64,000 nucleotides of DNA from Tetracentron sinense. Taxonomy: Eukaryota; Streptophyta; Magnoliopsida; Trochodendrales; Trochodendraceae. A program made the position numbers and the translations under genes. The stretch covers positions 10,776,416-10,840,415 of the forward strand of contig CM026564.1 in NCBI GenBank assembly GCA_015143295.1. Direction: 5' to 3'. The notes under the pieces are model-generated. The model did not search any database, had not been told where the DNA came from, and worked only from the letters and a program-made list of their open reading frames with translations. Shown in pieces: positions 10,738-22,111 of this stretch; the first letter of the stretch is position 1, and every line of letters begins with the position of its first letter.

Positions 10738-12384
10738 TCAAACTTGGTTTCTATCAAATTGATTTAGTTCCTCTTGCATAGCAATAGTCCATGATTTATC
10801 TTCAATAGCTTCTATTGCATTTTTAGGTTCAATTTGAGATAGGAAAGTAAGGTTGTTACAAAGTTTTCTTCTTGTTCTAACACCTTTTTCCAAATCACCA
10901 AGGATGAGTTCTTTAGGATGATCTTTTACAAGTTTCCAAGCTTTAGAAAGTTGATATGAATTTTCATTTTCTTCTTCAATTTCAATAGGATCATCTTGAT
11001 TAAGAACTTCTTTATCTTGATTATCCTTAATTTCTATGTTTGAGATATCTTTAGTTATTTTCTTAACATTATCATTTTTATCATCTTCAATGCCTTTAGC
11101 CTTATCAAAATGATTAACTTCATCAAATACAACATGAATAGATTCTTCAACCATTAGAGATGTTTTATTAAAAACTCTATAAGCTTTTACTATTCATGGA
11201 ATATCCAAAGAAGATTCATTCATTTGATTTAGGATCAAATTTACTTAAATGATGTTTGTTGTTAAGTATGAAACACTTACATCCAAACACTTTAAAGTAT
11301 CCAATATTTGGGGCTCTTCTATTCCAAAGTTCATAGGGTATCTTTATTGAGTTTGTTCCATATTACAACTCTATTAATTGCATAACAAGATGTATTTAAA
11401 GCTTCGGCCCAAAAATAATTCGGTAAGTTATGTTCATTAAGCATAGTTCTTCCCATTGCTTGAAGTGATCTATTTTTACGTTCAACAACTCCGTTTTGTT
11501 GAGGTGTTCTTGGTGCGGAGAAATTGTGATTAAATCCATTTATTTCATAAAATAATTCAAGTTCTTTATTCTTAAATTCTCCCCCTCTATCACTTCTTAT
11601 GTTATTTATTGCATAACCCTTTTCATTTTGTACTCTCTTACAAAATTTAGTAAATAAGACATGCACTTCACTTTTATGAGAAGGAAATAATACCCATGAA
11701 AATCTAGAATTGTCATCAACAATCACAGAAGCATATTTCTTTCCTCCTAGGCTAGCAACATCATTAGGACCAAATAAATCCATATGCAGTAGTTCTAATG
11801 GTCTAGAGGTTGTGATTTCTTTCTTCTTTTTAAAAGATGTCTTTATTTGTTTTCCCAATTGCATCCATCACAAACTTTATCTTTAATAAACTTAGCTTTA
11901 GGTAAACCTTTAAATAGTTCATTTCTAGATAGTTTTGACAATATGTCCATACTAGCATGTCCTAGTCTTCTATGCTATAGCCAACTAGTTTCATTTAAAG
12001 TGGAGAAATAAATCATATTTTGTGAAGTTAATATTGTCTTTATATTTAATTATGCACATATTAGCTTTAAAAGAAACATTTAATCCGTTATCACATAATT
12101 GGCTAATGCTAATGAGATTATGTTTTAAGCTTTCTACTAAGAAAATTTTTTCAATAAAAGTAGTACCATACTTACCAACATTACCTACGCCAATGATCTT
12201 TCTTTTTGCATTGTCTCCGAAGGTCACATGTCCTCCATCTTTAGGAAATATTGAGATGAATAGACTTTTGTTCCCCGACATATGTCTTTAGCAACCACTA
12301 TCCAAGAACCATGTCATCTTGGAGGAGCTAGTCTTGAAACATACCTATAAGACATATTCACTTATCTTTCTTTGGTACCCAAAC
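10738..12384 (-). pseudogene. SIRE-type integrase, GAG-pre-integrase and protease region (element B)
   Basis: Minus-strand order is protease residue (LDSGC near 12310, followed by an in-frame TAA where relatives have Ser), KDGGHVTFGDN and ISISQLCDNG (11991-12281). Integrase follows, 11331-11864, with HMDLFGP (first Asp), IRSDRGGEF (second Asp) and PQQNGVVERKN (catalytic Glu). Then comes an acidic linker at 10738-11154. A one-base frameshift near 11862 separates VCDGC from QLGKQ. A Tekay solo LTR at 12385-15514 interrupts the segment just after WVPKK. Catalytic residues survive, but frameshifts and insertions make it inactive. Confidence 0.9.
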
Positions 12385-13186
12385 TGTAGAACCCCGAAAT
12401 TGAGTTCACTGTGCTATGAACAGTGTTAGTAAATAGTGCCTTATATGGTGTGTGTAAAGGCCTAAGGCCTTCCATTGTGTTCTTGGTATTATGGTGAGTC
12501 AAGTGAGGGTTTTAGGTACATGTTTTAAGTCTCAAACAGAGAGTATAAAGATACTTGAAGTGGATAAAAGCAAGGGTATAAAATACCCTAAGCGTTTAAT
12601 GGGTTGTAAGTGAATAGTGTGGTAAATAGTATTAGCACGCGAGGGATAAAGAGGCCCATGCATATTGATGTGAATTCAATGATCACCTAGGTGAAAAAAC
12701 TATGGGGAATGATTCATGAGGTGTGAGTAGGTTGTTGGACCTATGGGAAAAGACTGTGAAAGCACTCGAAATGTTCTAAGTGTTAAAGAGGTATGTCTTG
12801 ACATTTTTCTCAACTTTAAGGAGCTCTGGTTTTTTCACCGTTGATCAGAATCGAATGATTCTTGAACCATTAGAGAGGTATGGAAACCCTCTTTGAGGTT
12901 AATGTTTACTATTTTTCAATATATTTAGTCAAAGATAGGTAATACTTTGGATTTCCAAAATTGGGTCTGCTGAAAATCTGGGTTGCTGAAATCCATTTGC
13001 AGACCAGTCATCTTTAGAGCCCATTTAGATAATTAAAAACTTAGAATTAGGATTTTACGATTAGATACAAAATTATTCCCATTTGAGTGATGAGTCCAAC
13101 GTAAGTTAAATCATCAAAATCTGATAAGAGAGTCAAAAGTAATGGACAAAATACCAAAACAGAAAAATCTATAAAGTTTCTGTTGA

Positions 13187-13343
13187 AGGTACGAACGTTC
13201 GTAAACACCCTACGAATGATCGTAGAAGAGCTACGAACATTTGTAGAAAATATATGAACGTTTGTAGAGTCTTGAAAACTGGATAAACTCACTGGAAAAC
13301 CTATGATCGATTGTAGGAAGCCTACGAACGATCGTAGGCGCGT
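13187..13343. repeat. Array of TACGAACGTTCGTA-type palindromes
   Basis: The perfect 14-base dyad lies at 13190-13203. Diverged neighbours such as CTACGAATGATCGTAG and CTACGAACGATCGTAG follow. The position in the LTR matches the GATCGATC array of the solo LTR at 4865-7277, but the core sequence differs. Confidence 0.75.
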
Positions 13344-13714
13344 GAATCAACTTTAAAATAGTGGGATTTTTAGGGTTTCAACCCCCATGGCCTATAAATA
13401 GGAGATCATTTGGGGGGGGGGGGTTTGGATTTTAACCTAAACTTAAAGAAGATCTTGGAAGGAGTAGGGAGAAGATTGAGGGTTTCTAAAGAGGGGTTTT
13501 GGATTGAAGATCAAGTGAAGCCTTTCATCAAGCTTGGATCTCACTCCCATGCGCCATTGGGGCTTGGATCTTCTTCCTCAAGCTTGGGTTTCTCTTCTAC
13601 AAGCTTTCTCAAGACTTGGATCAAAGAGATTTTATCCCCTAAGGTAGATACATTCTACTAGATTTTAATTCCATAAACCATTAATGAGAAGCATGAGTTT
13701 CTTGATAAGTATAT

Positions 13715-13731
13715 ATATATATATATATATA
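13715..13731. repeat. Short (TA)n microsatellite
   Basis: A run of TA dinucleotides within the Tekay solo LTR. Limits are approximate. Confidence 0.6.
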
Positions 13732-13906
13732 GCCTTGTACATGTGTAAATGCACCCTCCTAGCTTTTAATTTCATAAACCCTTTTCTAAATGAAAATAAA
13801 ATCCTATGAATTGTGATGTGAGTTAATTTGTGATGATGCTATGCCTTTAACTAATGAATAAACGATGGTAAATAGTTAGATGTTCTATATGTTAGTATCC
13901 AAAGAT

Positions 13907-14401
13907 TTTTTATTTAAAAAGAAAAAACCACTTAGGGGGAGTGGGGGTTTTGGCAGACCCCTACCTGTTTTTTAGATAAGAAAAAATTATGGGGGGACAT
14001 AAACCTTACCCCTACAAAGATCAAGAGGGGGGACATAAAACCTTACCCCTACCAAGACTCAAAGAAAGCGGGCGGGGGGGGGGGGGGGGGGGGGGGACAT
14101 AAAACCTTACCCCTAAAAAGAAACAAACTATGTCTGGATATTAAAAACCCCTAACCCTATACAAACAAACAAAACACAATACAACTCAAGATAATCTAAT
14201 ATTATCCAAGCTCACTTTATCCAGAAATATAAGGGCCCTAAGGCGAGGAGGGCAGTCCTGATTAGTTTGGACTAAACCCGAGCTCTGAATATCACAACCA
14301 TAATTAGCTAAAAAAATCAGCAACCTGATTAGCTTCTCTGTAAATATGAGAAAAAGATGAACAAATATGGTTGATTTTTCTAATTTTTTGGTTCCAGTAC
14401 C
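13907..14401 (-). mobile_element. 5'-truncated L1-type LINE insertion
   Basis: A 13-base target duplication, AGTATCCAAAGAT, flanks it at 13894-13906 and 14402-14414. Its minus-strand reading ends in a peptide (coded about 14186-14330) resembling the C-terminus of the larger LINE at 46943: ANYGCD, then PPRLRALI against NRIKALI. The 3' untranslated part has three copies of GGGGGGACATAAAACCTTAC, including a G-run of more than 20 bases near 14066-14096. The 5' truncation and long duplication are typical of target-primed reverse transcription. Confidence 0.88.
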
Positions 14402-15514
14402 AGTATCCAAAGATGAGAAGCATGTTAAAAGACATAAGTTTTGGGAAAAACAAAGAAGAAGTATATAAGATGTAATACAATTGCTTTTAGTCTACCATGT
14501 TATTCAAAATTGCTACACTGACATATATGCATATGCGTGATCTAGTTTTTCTAAATTATAGGTATCTAAAAGAAGAAGTATAAGTATATAAGATGTAATA
14601 CAAGAATAAGAAAAGGAAAGTACAAGAAACAAAAGAAGTACATGGAAAGTAAAAGAGGCAAAGGAGGTTACAAGAAGTACAAGAAATATATGGTGAAAGC
14701 CGACGGGAGGCACGATAGCAGGCCACCTGAAAGGGAAATGGATACTGGTATCAGAATCCGATGATAGCAGGCCGCTTAGAAGGGAAATGGATACTGGTCG
14801 TCTACTCCAAAGGTAGCCAAAGGTGAGGATAATATTAGGCAACCCAGCTTATGTGGGTACAGGTACTAGTTGTCTGACCCCGAGGTAACAAAAGATGAAT
14901 ATCAAGGTATTTTAAATACCTGTACATGAGAAGAAAATAAAAGATGAGAACCAAGGTATTTTGTATACCCGTATATGCAAAGATAAAAGATGATAAGAAG
15001 ATGTTTTACGAGACTTTTCTAAGATATATGCACATGATATTATTTTGTTTTCCGCGCTCTAATTTTAAGAATGCATGTGAAATGATTAAACTGCGACATT
15101 TGTTGTATTACTGTTTATGACATTACTATCTAGCAGTTTGTATATGGAGAGTATTCAATACTTAGCTGTACATATTTATGTCGGTAAGTCTTGTGGATGC
15201 ATATGCTCAGGAGCCATGGGTCTAGGAGGAGTATATTGAGGAGGTACCTATTTAGGAGGAGATTCAAGAGCATCAGAGGGTAATTGATAGATGGTGGCCC
15301 AGTGTTTAAGTGATGAGAGGGAGTATCTTGTATAAAAATGAGCAAGCATGTATGCTCTTTATTTGGTTTATGTCAAGATTGGGATATAGTATGTATAGAA
15401 GATTTTGTATTATGCTTCCGCTCTCATATGTATTATATGTTGCACAGGATGTTTTGGTAATGAGTTTACGATGCCAAAGTATCCTAACTCCTAAGGGTAT
15501 TTTGGGTCGCGTCA

Positions 15515-16711
15515 CAAACCATCTTGGGTCCATCCCGGTTAGTCTTGGGAAAGGAAGTTCCCTTTGGAACCCAAATTTTCTTAACTACATTTTTGTCTTT
15601 ACTTCCATCACCATAGAATTTATAAAATACATTTGAAGGAGTCTTTAAGGTTTTGGGTGGTTTGTTAAAGAATTTCTCATAACTCTTTTCTTTGGTAAAA
15701 GGGTTGATAGTCAATTCCGGCTTTTCCGAACACACATCTTTGTTGACCAAGAATTCTTAAGGATTTCGTTAAGTCCTCAACCTTAGCTTAAGCTCATCAC
15801 ATTCCTTAATTTTGAGGTTCTTGAACAACTATCAATTCTTTCTTTTTAAAATCTCAATTTCTTTTTGAAAACTATCTTTTTCTTTTTGCAAAGTTTCATT
15901 TAAGCTTGAAAGTAAAATATTATCTTTCCTAACTAATTTTTTCTTTGAACCTAATTTTCAAAATTCAATGTATAGCGCTCATCAAAAGCTTCCCTAATTT
16001 TTTCATAGGAAATAGATTCATTTAGGGAAGAATTTACCTCATTATCATCTAGAGCCATTAGGCAACGGTTGGTGACTTTTTCATCGCTTGAGCTTCCATC
16101 TAACCCACTTTCCTCAGAGTCATCCTATGTAGCCTTCATTGCATTTTTCTTGAACTTGAGGCCTTTCTTGAGTTGAGGATACTCGGTCTTGATGTGTCCC
16201 AATTTCTTACATTCATAGCAAATAATTTGACCTTTCTTGCTTGATTCTCCCTTAGCCACTTCTTTGGAGAATTCTCTCTTATAAGGCTTCTTCTTGAAGT
16301 TCTTCTTGTGATTCAAGAACTTATTGAACTTTCTTACCATTAGAGCAATGTCATCATCCTCTTCACTCTCTTCATCCTTACTCTCTTGAATAGATTTCAA
16401 AGCAAGTCCCTTCTTTGCTTTAGGCTCGTCATCTTGGTCCTTCATTATGACCTCATGGTAAGGAGTGATCCAAGAAGCTCGTCCATTGGAAGCTTGGTCA
16501 AATCCTTAGCTTCTTGAATTGCCGTGACTTTGGGACCCCAACTCTTTGGGAGTGAGCGAAGAACTTTCCATACATTTTCTGCATTTGAATAAACTTTACC
16601 AAGAGATTTTAAACCGTTAATAATGTTAGTAAACCTAGTAAACATATCTCCTATGGATTCATCCTTTTCCATTTTGAATAGTTCATACTTATGAACTAAC
16701 ATGCTTATCTT
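15515..16711 (-). pseudogene. SIRE-type gag of element B
   Basis: On the minus strand, 16445-16702 encodes a capsid segment of the UBN2 type (HKYELFKMEKDESIGDMFTR, then LPKSWGPKVTAI). 16125-16445 carries an acidic stretch and a zinc knuckle, CYECKKLGHIKTEYP, in which the last Cys of the C-x2-C-x4-H-x4-C pattern is Tyr. A Lys/Glu-rich spacer with frame breaks (15750-16125) follows, then a segment ending in WVPKGTSFPK before the solo-LTR insertion site. The N-terminal half of Gag and the 5' LTR are not recognisable beyond about 16711. The knuckle lesion would impair RNA binding. Confidence 0.85.
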
Positions 16712-18276
16712 TTTAAAAGAAATGTATTTTGGCTTTATTTTCCTTTTTGTGGTCCTAGTCCATTTCTAGGACATTTTTAAGCCTCCTACCCTCTCAAAAT
16801 TGGGCTTTTCTATACCAATCTCATAGTATAGAGACCCCTTTTTCAAAAGGGAGAGGTCTTTCTTTTCTTTTCTCGCGTTGTCTTCCATTTTTACATTTAC
16901 TTTCTAATGTATGTACAGACCCATAAATTCCCTCGGACGGTTAGATCTAGTAAAAATTCCCAAAATAACCTCAAAAACTAATTTTAGGCATATTCATTTG
17001 AATGAACCCCAGTTCGGTAGAAGGAATGAACCCCAGTTCGAACCAAACTGGTTTGGTTAGAATGAACTTAATAGCAACTTGTTTTTTGACCTCCAAACTT
17101 ATCATAGGTTAGTTTTTACTCTAGTTAGCTCCCCAACACCCTTATGATCTGAAATGATCCATAATCTACCCAAAACCCTAGAAACAAGCATCTGTGGAAA
17201 TTACAAAACTGTTTTTGTTCCAACGAATCCTTGTTCGTTAGAACCAAACAAACTTCGTACAATTTAGAGCCCAATTTTGTTCGAATGAAGCCCAACTTCA
17301 CTCGAACGAACCTGAGCCAGAGTTGGCCATTTAACCCTAGTTAGCCCCTTTAACCTTTCCACTTGACCTTAGGTTAGATTTTAACCCCGGTTAACTTGCA
17401 TACCTTGCTCATTCTCCTGATTGGCCATTTGACCCTGGTTAGCCCTGGCTCGGAAGGAAATGTAGTAAATTCTCTACCCATAATCCTATTAAACATAAAA
17501 AAAATCAGCAATTTTCATTGCCTAGATAAGGTTTAGTGAATCCTAGGAGCTTAATTTTGACAAAGTAGGGTCTAATTAGACAATTTAGAAAGATCCCATT
17601 AGGCTTATTTTAACACATTTCTTTTGAATGACCTATCATGGGATTGAACGGTTGGATTTAAAAAAAGAATTCCACTTGTCACTCGACCAATAGTGGAGTC
17701 GACTATTATTTATAATCAAGTGGACTGATAACCTACCTATAGATATATTAGAGGTTGCATGATAGTCTACCGAACAATGTTGCCTTTCCTAATATTTTCT
17801 CTAATTATTGAACTAGTGTCTGAAAGAAAACAAAGGGAGGGTAAGAAGAATCTCCTAATCTAGGTCTCTTCCTCTTCTTTAATGGATGGAAACATAAGTT
17901 ATAGTGTGCTCTACTATTGATTGAATGACATGTGATGTGTGTGTTTCCAATCCGTCCATTGGATTTTAATGTGTCTCTTAGGAGACACAAGGCAAAAAAT
18001 TAGACTGGTCGGATATATCTATTCCATCTGATTTTCTTATAGTCAGCTTCACTCTCGATTGATGCACACGTGGTATGGTTTTTGAATTTGACCGCCTAAA
18101 CTTAAGGTGGGTCATTTTAGACACATGGTAACAAAATGAGCCTAATTGGATGTTTCTAGAGTGTTCTATTAGACCCTAGTTGGTCAGTATTAACCGTTGG
18201 GGGTTCACTAGATTCTACCTAAGTTATAAAAACCACTAATTTTTAAAGTCTAGTCAGTTGGGCCATCTTACCACCT

Positions 18277-18311
<35 letters not shown>

Positions 18312-18447
18312 TTCTATTAAGCACCACTTTGACATCCAATTGTCAGATCTTAAAGGACATGACATGTGTTAAGATTCTAGAAGGCTCATAATAACTTCTA
18401 GTGAGCACCATATAACCATATATATAGAGAGAGAGTTAAGACAACTA
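16712..18447. other. Unassigned non-coding stretch, probable LTR debris
   Basis: No coding region with recognisable motifs. From 16990 to 17320 the sequence iterates GTTCGAACCA, TTCGAATGAAG and TCGAACGAAC words, resembling the dyad arrays seen inside LTRs of this window. A (TA)n run lies at 18279-18308 and a GA run near 18428. It may be the remains of the SIRE 5' region or another LTR, but no ends could be placed. Confidence 0.4.
18279..18308. repeat. (TA)n microsatellite
   Basis: About 14 uninterrupted TA units. Confidence 0.9.
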
Positions 18448-18957
18448 TGTTAGCCTTAAGGTTACAACCTTGGGTACCCTTAATAATTTTGACAATAACA
18501 TACTAATGGAATAACAATTGTGATACTAATGATTCTTCTAATTGTTTGATAAATACAGAGCATGAGAACATTAGCACATCTTTCAAGACATAAAGAATGA
18601 AAATCATTCAAGTAAAATCAAATGGATTGATTTAAGCAAGTCATTCAACCAAGTCCAAGTCATCAAAAAGAATATTCAACTCAATCCATTGCAATCAAGT
18701 GAAGAATAAAGATTGAAGATCATAAAAATGTAATTTTATTTTATAAGAGTGTCTAGGAGTTATGTAAGAAGTCCTCAAAGTATGGTTAGTTGAATGCTCA
18801 TATACTTAGATTGACCATAGGAGCCTAAGAATTTAATTGGACATCATTCTAAGGCCCTAGGAAATCATAAAAATCATGCTAAAGGAAAGCCAAAAGACCT
18901 AGAAATTCATTCCCATCATTAAGGTCTTTATCCAGAGTGAAATCAGAGTTTTTACTC

Positions 18958-19085
18958 TGATTTCGTCGACGAATTCAGAGGGGATTTTTGAATTCAGCGA
19001 TGAAATGGAGACATTCAACTCACTATCTTCACTGTTTTTGATCTCGGCGACGAAATGAATTAAGGAACCCAATTTTGTCGACGAA
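18958..19085. repeat. GTCGAC dyad cluster in SIRE-type LTR
   Basis: Four related short dyads occur: TTTCGTCGACGAATTC, TTCAGCGATGAAATGG, CTCGGCGACGAAATG and TTTTGTCGACGAAATC. This resembles the palindrome arrays of Tekay LTRs although the LTR lineage is different. Confidence 0.6.
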
Positions 19086-19114
19086 ATCATGCGAAACTCT
19101 GAAAATGCTGTAAC

Positions 19115-21363
19115 TGAAGGGGGATCCGGATAAAAATTTATGCAGAAACTAGATCCCCTTAGATCTTAACACCATAGAAAGCATCAAAATTATCTAAGAG
19201 TTTTAGTCATATCACATCGGTGAATGATGTTCACCGGTGAAGCTTAATCCACTCGAACCGTTAGAACTCTTTGTACAGATTTCTCCGAAAAAATACTAGA
19301 AGCTCGTTCCTTATTCTTCGCTATCCCCACGAAGCTTTAGACTCTCCTTTGGAATTATAGAAGCAAGAGGAAGAAGATGGAGTAACGGTGTAGACCTTCT
19401 ATAACCAAAAATACTAAGGTTCAAAACTATAACTTGTAAAAACCCAACTTGGACCACCTTAGAAGCTCATGAAAATCCCTAGGGGTATCCCCTAGGGCTC
19501 ACGGTTTGGAGAGAGAGAGGAGAGGAGAGAAAAAATTCTAGAAAAAAAAGTGCTTAATGGTCTAGGGTGTTGGGGTATATATAGACTAGGATCCTATCCT
19601 AATCCTAATCCTACTCCAACTTGATCTTATCTCTTAAGGAATTATTTAACAATAATAACTCTTATTATTTAATAAATAATTTCCTAGTTTATCTATAACT
19701 ACTTTAGTTATAGAAGACCTTCTAATTAAGGAGTCCTTCTAATAAGATGATTCCTTAATTAAAAGTGATAAGTCAACATCTAACTTAAAGAAGGAATCCT
19801 AGTCAAACTAGGAAACCCTACACAAGGGTGGGCATGAGCTTCTAGGGGTATGAGATTTGTGGAGTTAAAACTCCTTTTTGTAATCCAATTACAAATCCAT
19901 CGTAATTCTAATTGTAATCTAACCATTGGATATCAATTCCATAATTAAAAGAGATATTATTTAACAATTATTCAATTAAACAAATCCTAATCCAATTAGG
20001 ATTACCAAAGTGGGCGCCCCACCCTAGGGTTTAAACCCATGGGCTTTGGGCCCATATTAAAGGTCCATATTAAATGAATTTATGGATATGGGTCAAACCC
20101 ATTTCCCCTTTATTTATGTTAATTAAATAATTATTAAAATAATCACTAGATTTAAATTAACAATTAATTTAAACCATAGATTAACTTTTAATCTATTTAA
20201 TTAAATGATTAAATTTTAATCACTTAAATAATTGATTAACTTTTAATCAATTATTGAGCTTGTATTTCTTATGTGAGCACCTCCACAGATTGCTCTGGGG
20301 TATTCTTACCCTGGCTTACCCAATGTTATTCCATTGACCCTAAACAGGAATTACATCGGAATTGCAAGTGATGTGAGATATCCATGTTGCAATTGAATCC
20401 CAATGTATGAACATTAACCATTACGGATCCCACCAAATGAACTTTTAAATTTGATTTATCCTTCCAAATACATTATCCCTAATGGGCCTTCGAGATTGAC
20501 ATACTATCTAACCCATAGCCCATTTGCACCCATAGCTCATTGCAAATCATCCGGGTTTCTAAGACTTATGATTAAGCCATGAGAAACAATTTCTCATGAA
20601 AAACATTTTGAGAAAATCCTTTTATAACTATAATACCTTTTAATAAAAGTATATTTCAAAACTTATTTTGTTTTCAAAATCACATGCGCAGGATTTGAAC
20701 TTAATTAATTGTCTTACTCGGAACTTGGATAATCTCTCAAATTAATGAGCATGAATTTCTTGTTTGAAATTCATCATGACTCGAACAGCTTTTTGACTAT
20801 CCAACTATCACTGTATTGTATTCCCTAAGTTAGAAAATACGTTGGTGGAATCAAAACAGTCAGATCACTGCTCAGTCATAGATGAACTCATCAGATCTAA
20901 GGATCATTGAAATTTTTCAATGTGAATGAGAGACCAACTATCTGATAGTATGTTTATTCGAGAGGTCTCTTATTGAATGCAATCAGTCAGTGTACACTTA
21001 AGCACCCATATGCCGATGTGTAGTCTCCATTACAATAGTTTAAGATAGAACTACATCTCAACTATTGAGAACATCTTAGTATTCTGGCAGCCATATAAGT
21101 GAAGTGCCCAGCTTCACTCACAGCTGTGACTATATAAGGTATAAGGAACTGGAAAGTTATATCTGCCTGTGATAATCCAATCACATAACTTTCCTACAAT
21201 ATATCCTATGAACCTTTATCGATATCTCATATCGTATAGATCATCTTATGATCATGGTCAATTACCCATAATGAATACATAATAGATTAAGAAGAGGTCA
21301 TTATTAATCAAATTAATAAGAGTCTAACAATCTAAATGACTTTTCTAGGCATCATGTCTAACA
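19115..21363 (-). mobile_element. Angela-type solo LTR (family C), inverted
   Basis: It runs from TGAAGGGGGATCCGGAT to GGCATCATGTCTAACA, with perfect GTAAC duplications at 19110-19114 and 21364-21368. The sequence is the inverse of the LTR at 35596-37808, which establishes orientation and limits. It contains three GATTAACTTTTAATC-like dyads (about 20163-20255) and a GGCGCC-centred near-palindrome (20010-20022). It splits the SIRE-type LTR. Confidence 0.93.
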
Positions 21364-21432
21364 GTAACGACTAGTTTTCAATGGCCTTTTTCACATTTAA
21401 TGTTTCACCAACGACCATATTAGATGAAGAGC

Positions 21433-21439
21433 TATAAAA
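21433..21439 (+). promoter_or_regulatory. Probable TATA box of SIRE-type LTR
   Basis: TATAAAA in the context GAGCTATAAAAGGAG, a little over 650 bases before the LTR end. This is a typical core-promoter context and position for these LTRs. Confidence 0.6.
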
Positions 21440-22111
21440 GGAGTTCATAAATGAACAAAAGAAAACTCTTGATCAATGCAATAACTCTCATCATCTACTC
21501 TATCACTCACATTGATTTCAACATCGATCACGCTTTAGAAGTCCACAAAAATCTCATTTGAGCTATTCAACTCATTTCTTTGAGAGATTTCATTAGAGTA
21601 TTGTTTAACTCTTATACAACTCATTTCAGGAGCTTTATTTCGGATTGTAAATCGAAATCTACTTTTGTAAAGGAAAGTCAAGAATTGGTGGATTCTTGCA
21701 ACTGAAGCTGTAACTTCGAAGAAGTCAAGAGAGGGTTGTGCTCTTGCAAGGAAAAGTTTGGTCTCGACCTGGAAGAGAGATTGTAAGGGTTTGGTCTCAA
21801 CCTATAAGAGAGATTGTAAGCATTTTGGCCTTCTCCCGGGAAGAAGTCTGTATGAGTAAAATCGTGGTGAATCCTTGAAGCTGGAAGCTCAAAGGCAGGG
21901 ACGTAGGCAGGTTGTCAAACCTCGAGAAAAACATCTTGATGTTTGTTCTCTTTAACTCTCTACCTTATTATCTTTATTGCATATATTTTAGAACTGATTA
22001 GTTGCATTCTCTTTGTTATTTTAATTCCGCATAAAAAGGGAAAATTAGTTTTTAAATTTGCTAGAAACCTAATCAGCCCTCCTCTAGGGTCAATACATGG
22101 GCAACAAACTA

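Larger units (their letters stand above)
12385..15514 (+). mobile_element. Tekay solo LTR inserted in SIRE gag-pol
   Basis: It begins TGTAGAACCCCGAAATTG and ends GGGTATTTTGGGTCGCGTCA. The five-base duplication CAAAC flanks it (12380-12384 and 15515-15519), and removing LTR plus one duplication restores the SIRE reading frame GPKMVWVPKK across the site. It contains a TACGAACGTTCGTA palindrome array (about 13187-13343) and a nested LINE fragment (13907-14401). The ending could also be placed two bases further right. Confidence 0.92.
18448..22106 (+). mobile_element. SIRE-type solo LTR containing a nested solo LTR
   Basis: It starts TGTTAGCCTTAAGGTTAC and ends GGGTCAATACATGGGCAACA, flanked by AACTA at 18443-18447 and 22107-22111. 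Characteristic SIRE-type LTR features are CTATAAAAGG near 21432, GCAGGGACGTAGGCAGG near 21896 and a pyrimidine-rich end (AATCAGCCCTCCTCTAGGG). Removing the nested LTR at 19115-21363 leaves about 1.4 kb, a usual size for this group. A cluster of TTTCGTCGACGAAAT-like dyads lies at 18958-19085. Confidence 0.85.

Noticed and set aside
18448..22106. 5' LTR of the SIRE-type element B
   Set aside because: Its orientation is opposite to element B, and it has its own AACTA duplications on both sides. It is therefore an independent solo LTR.
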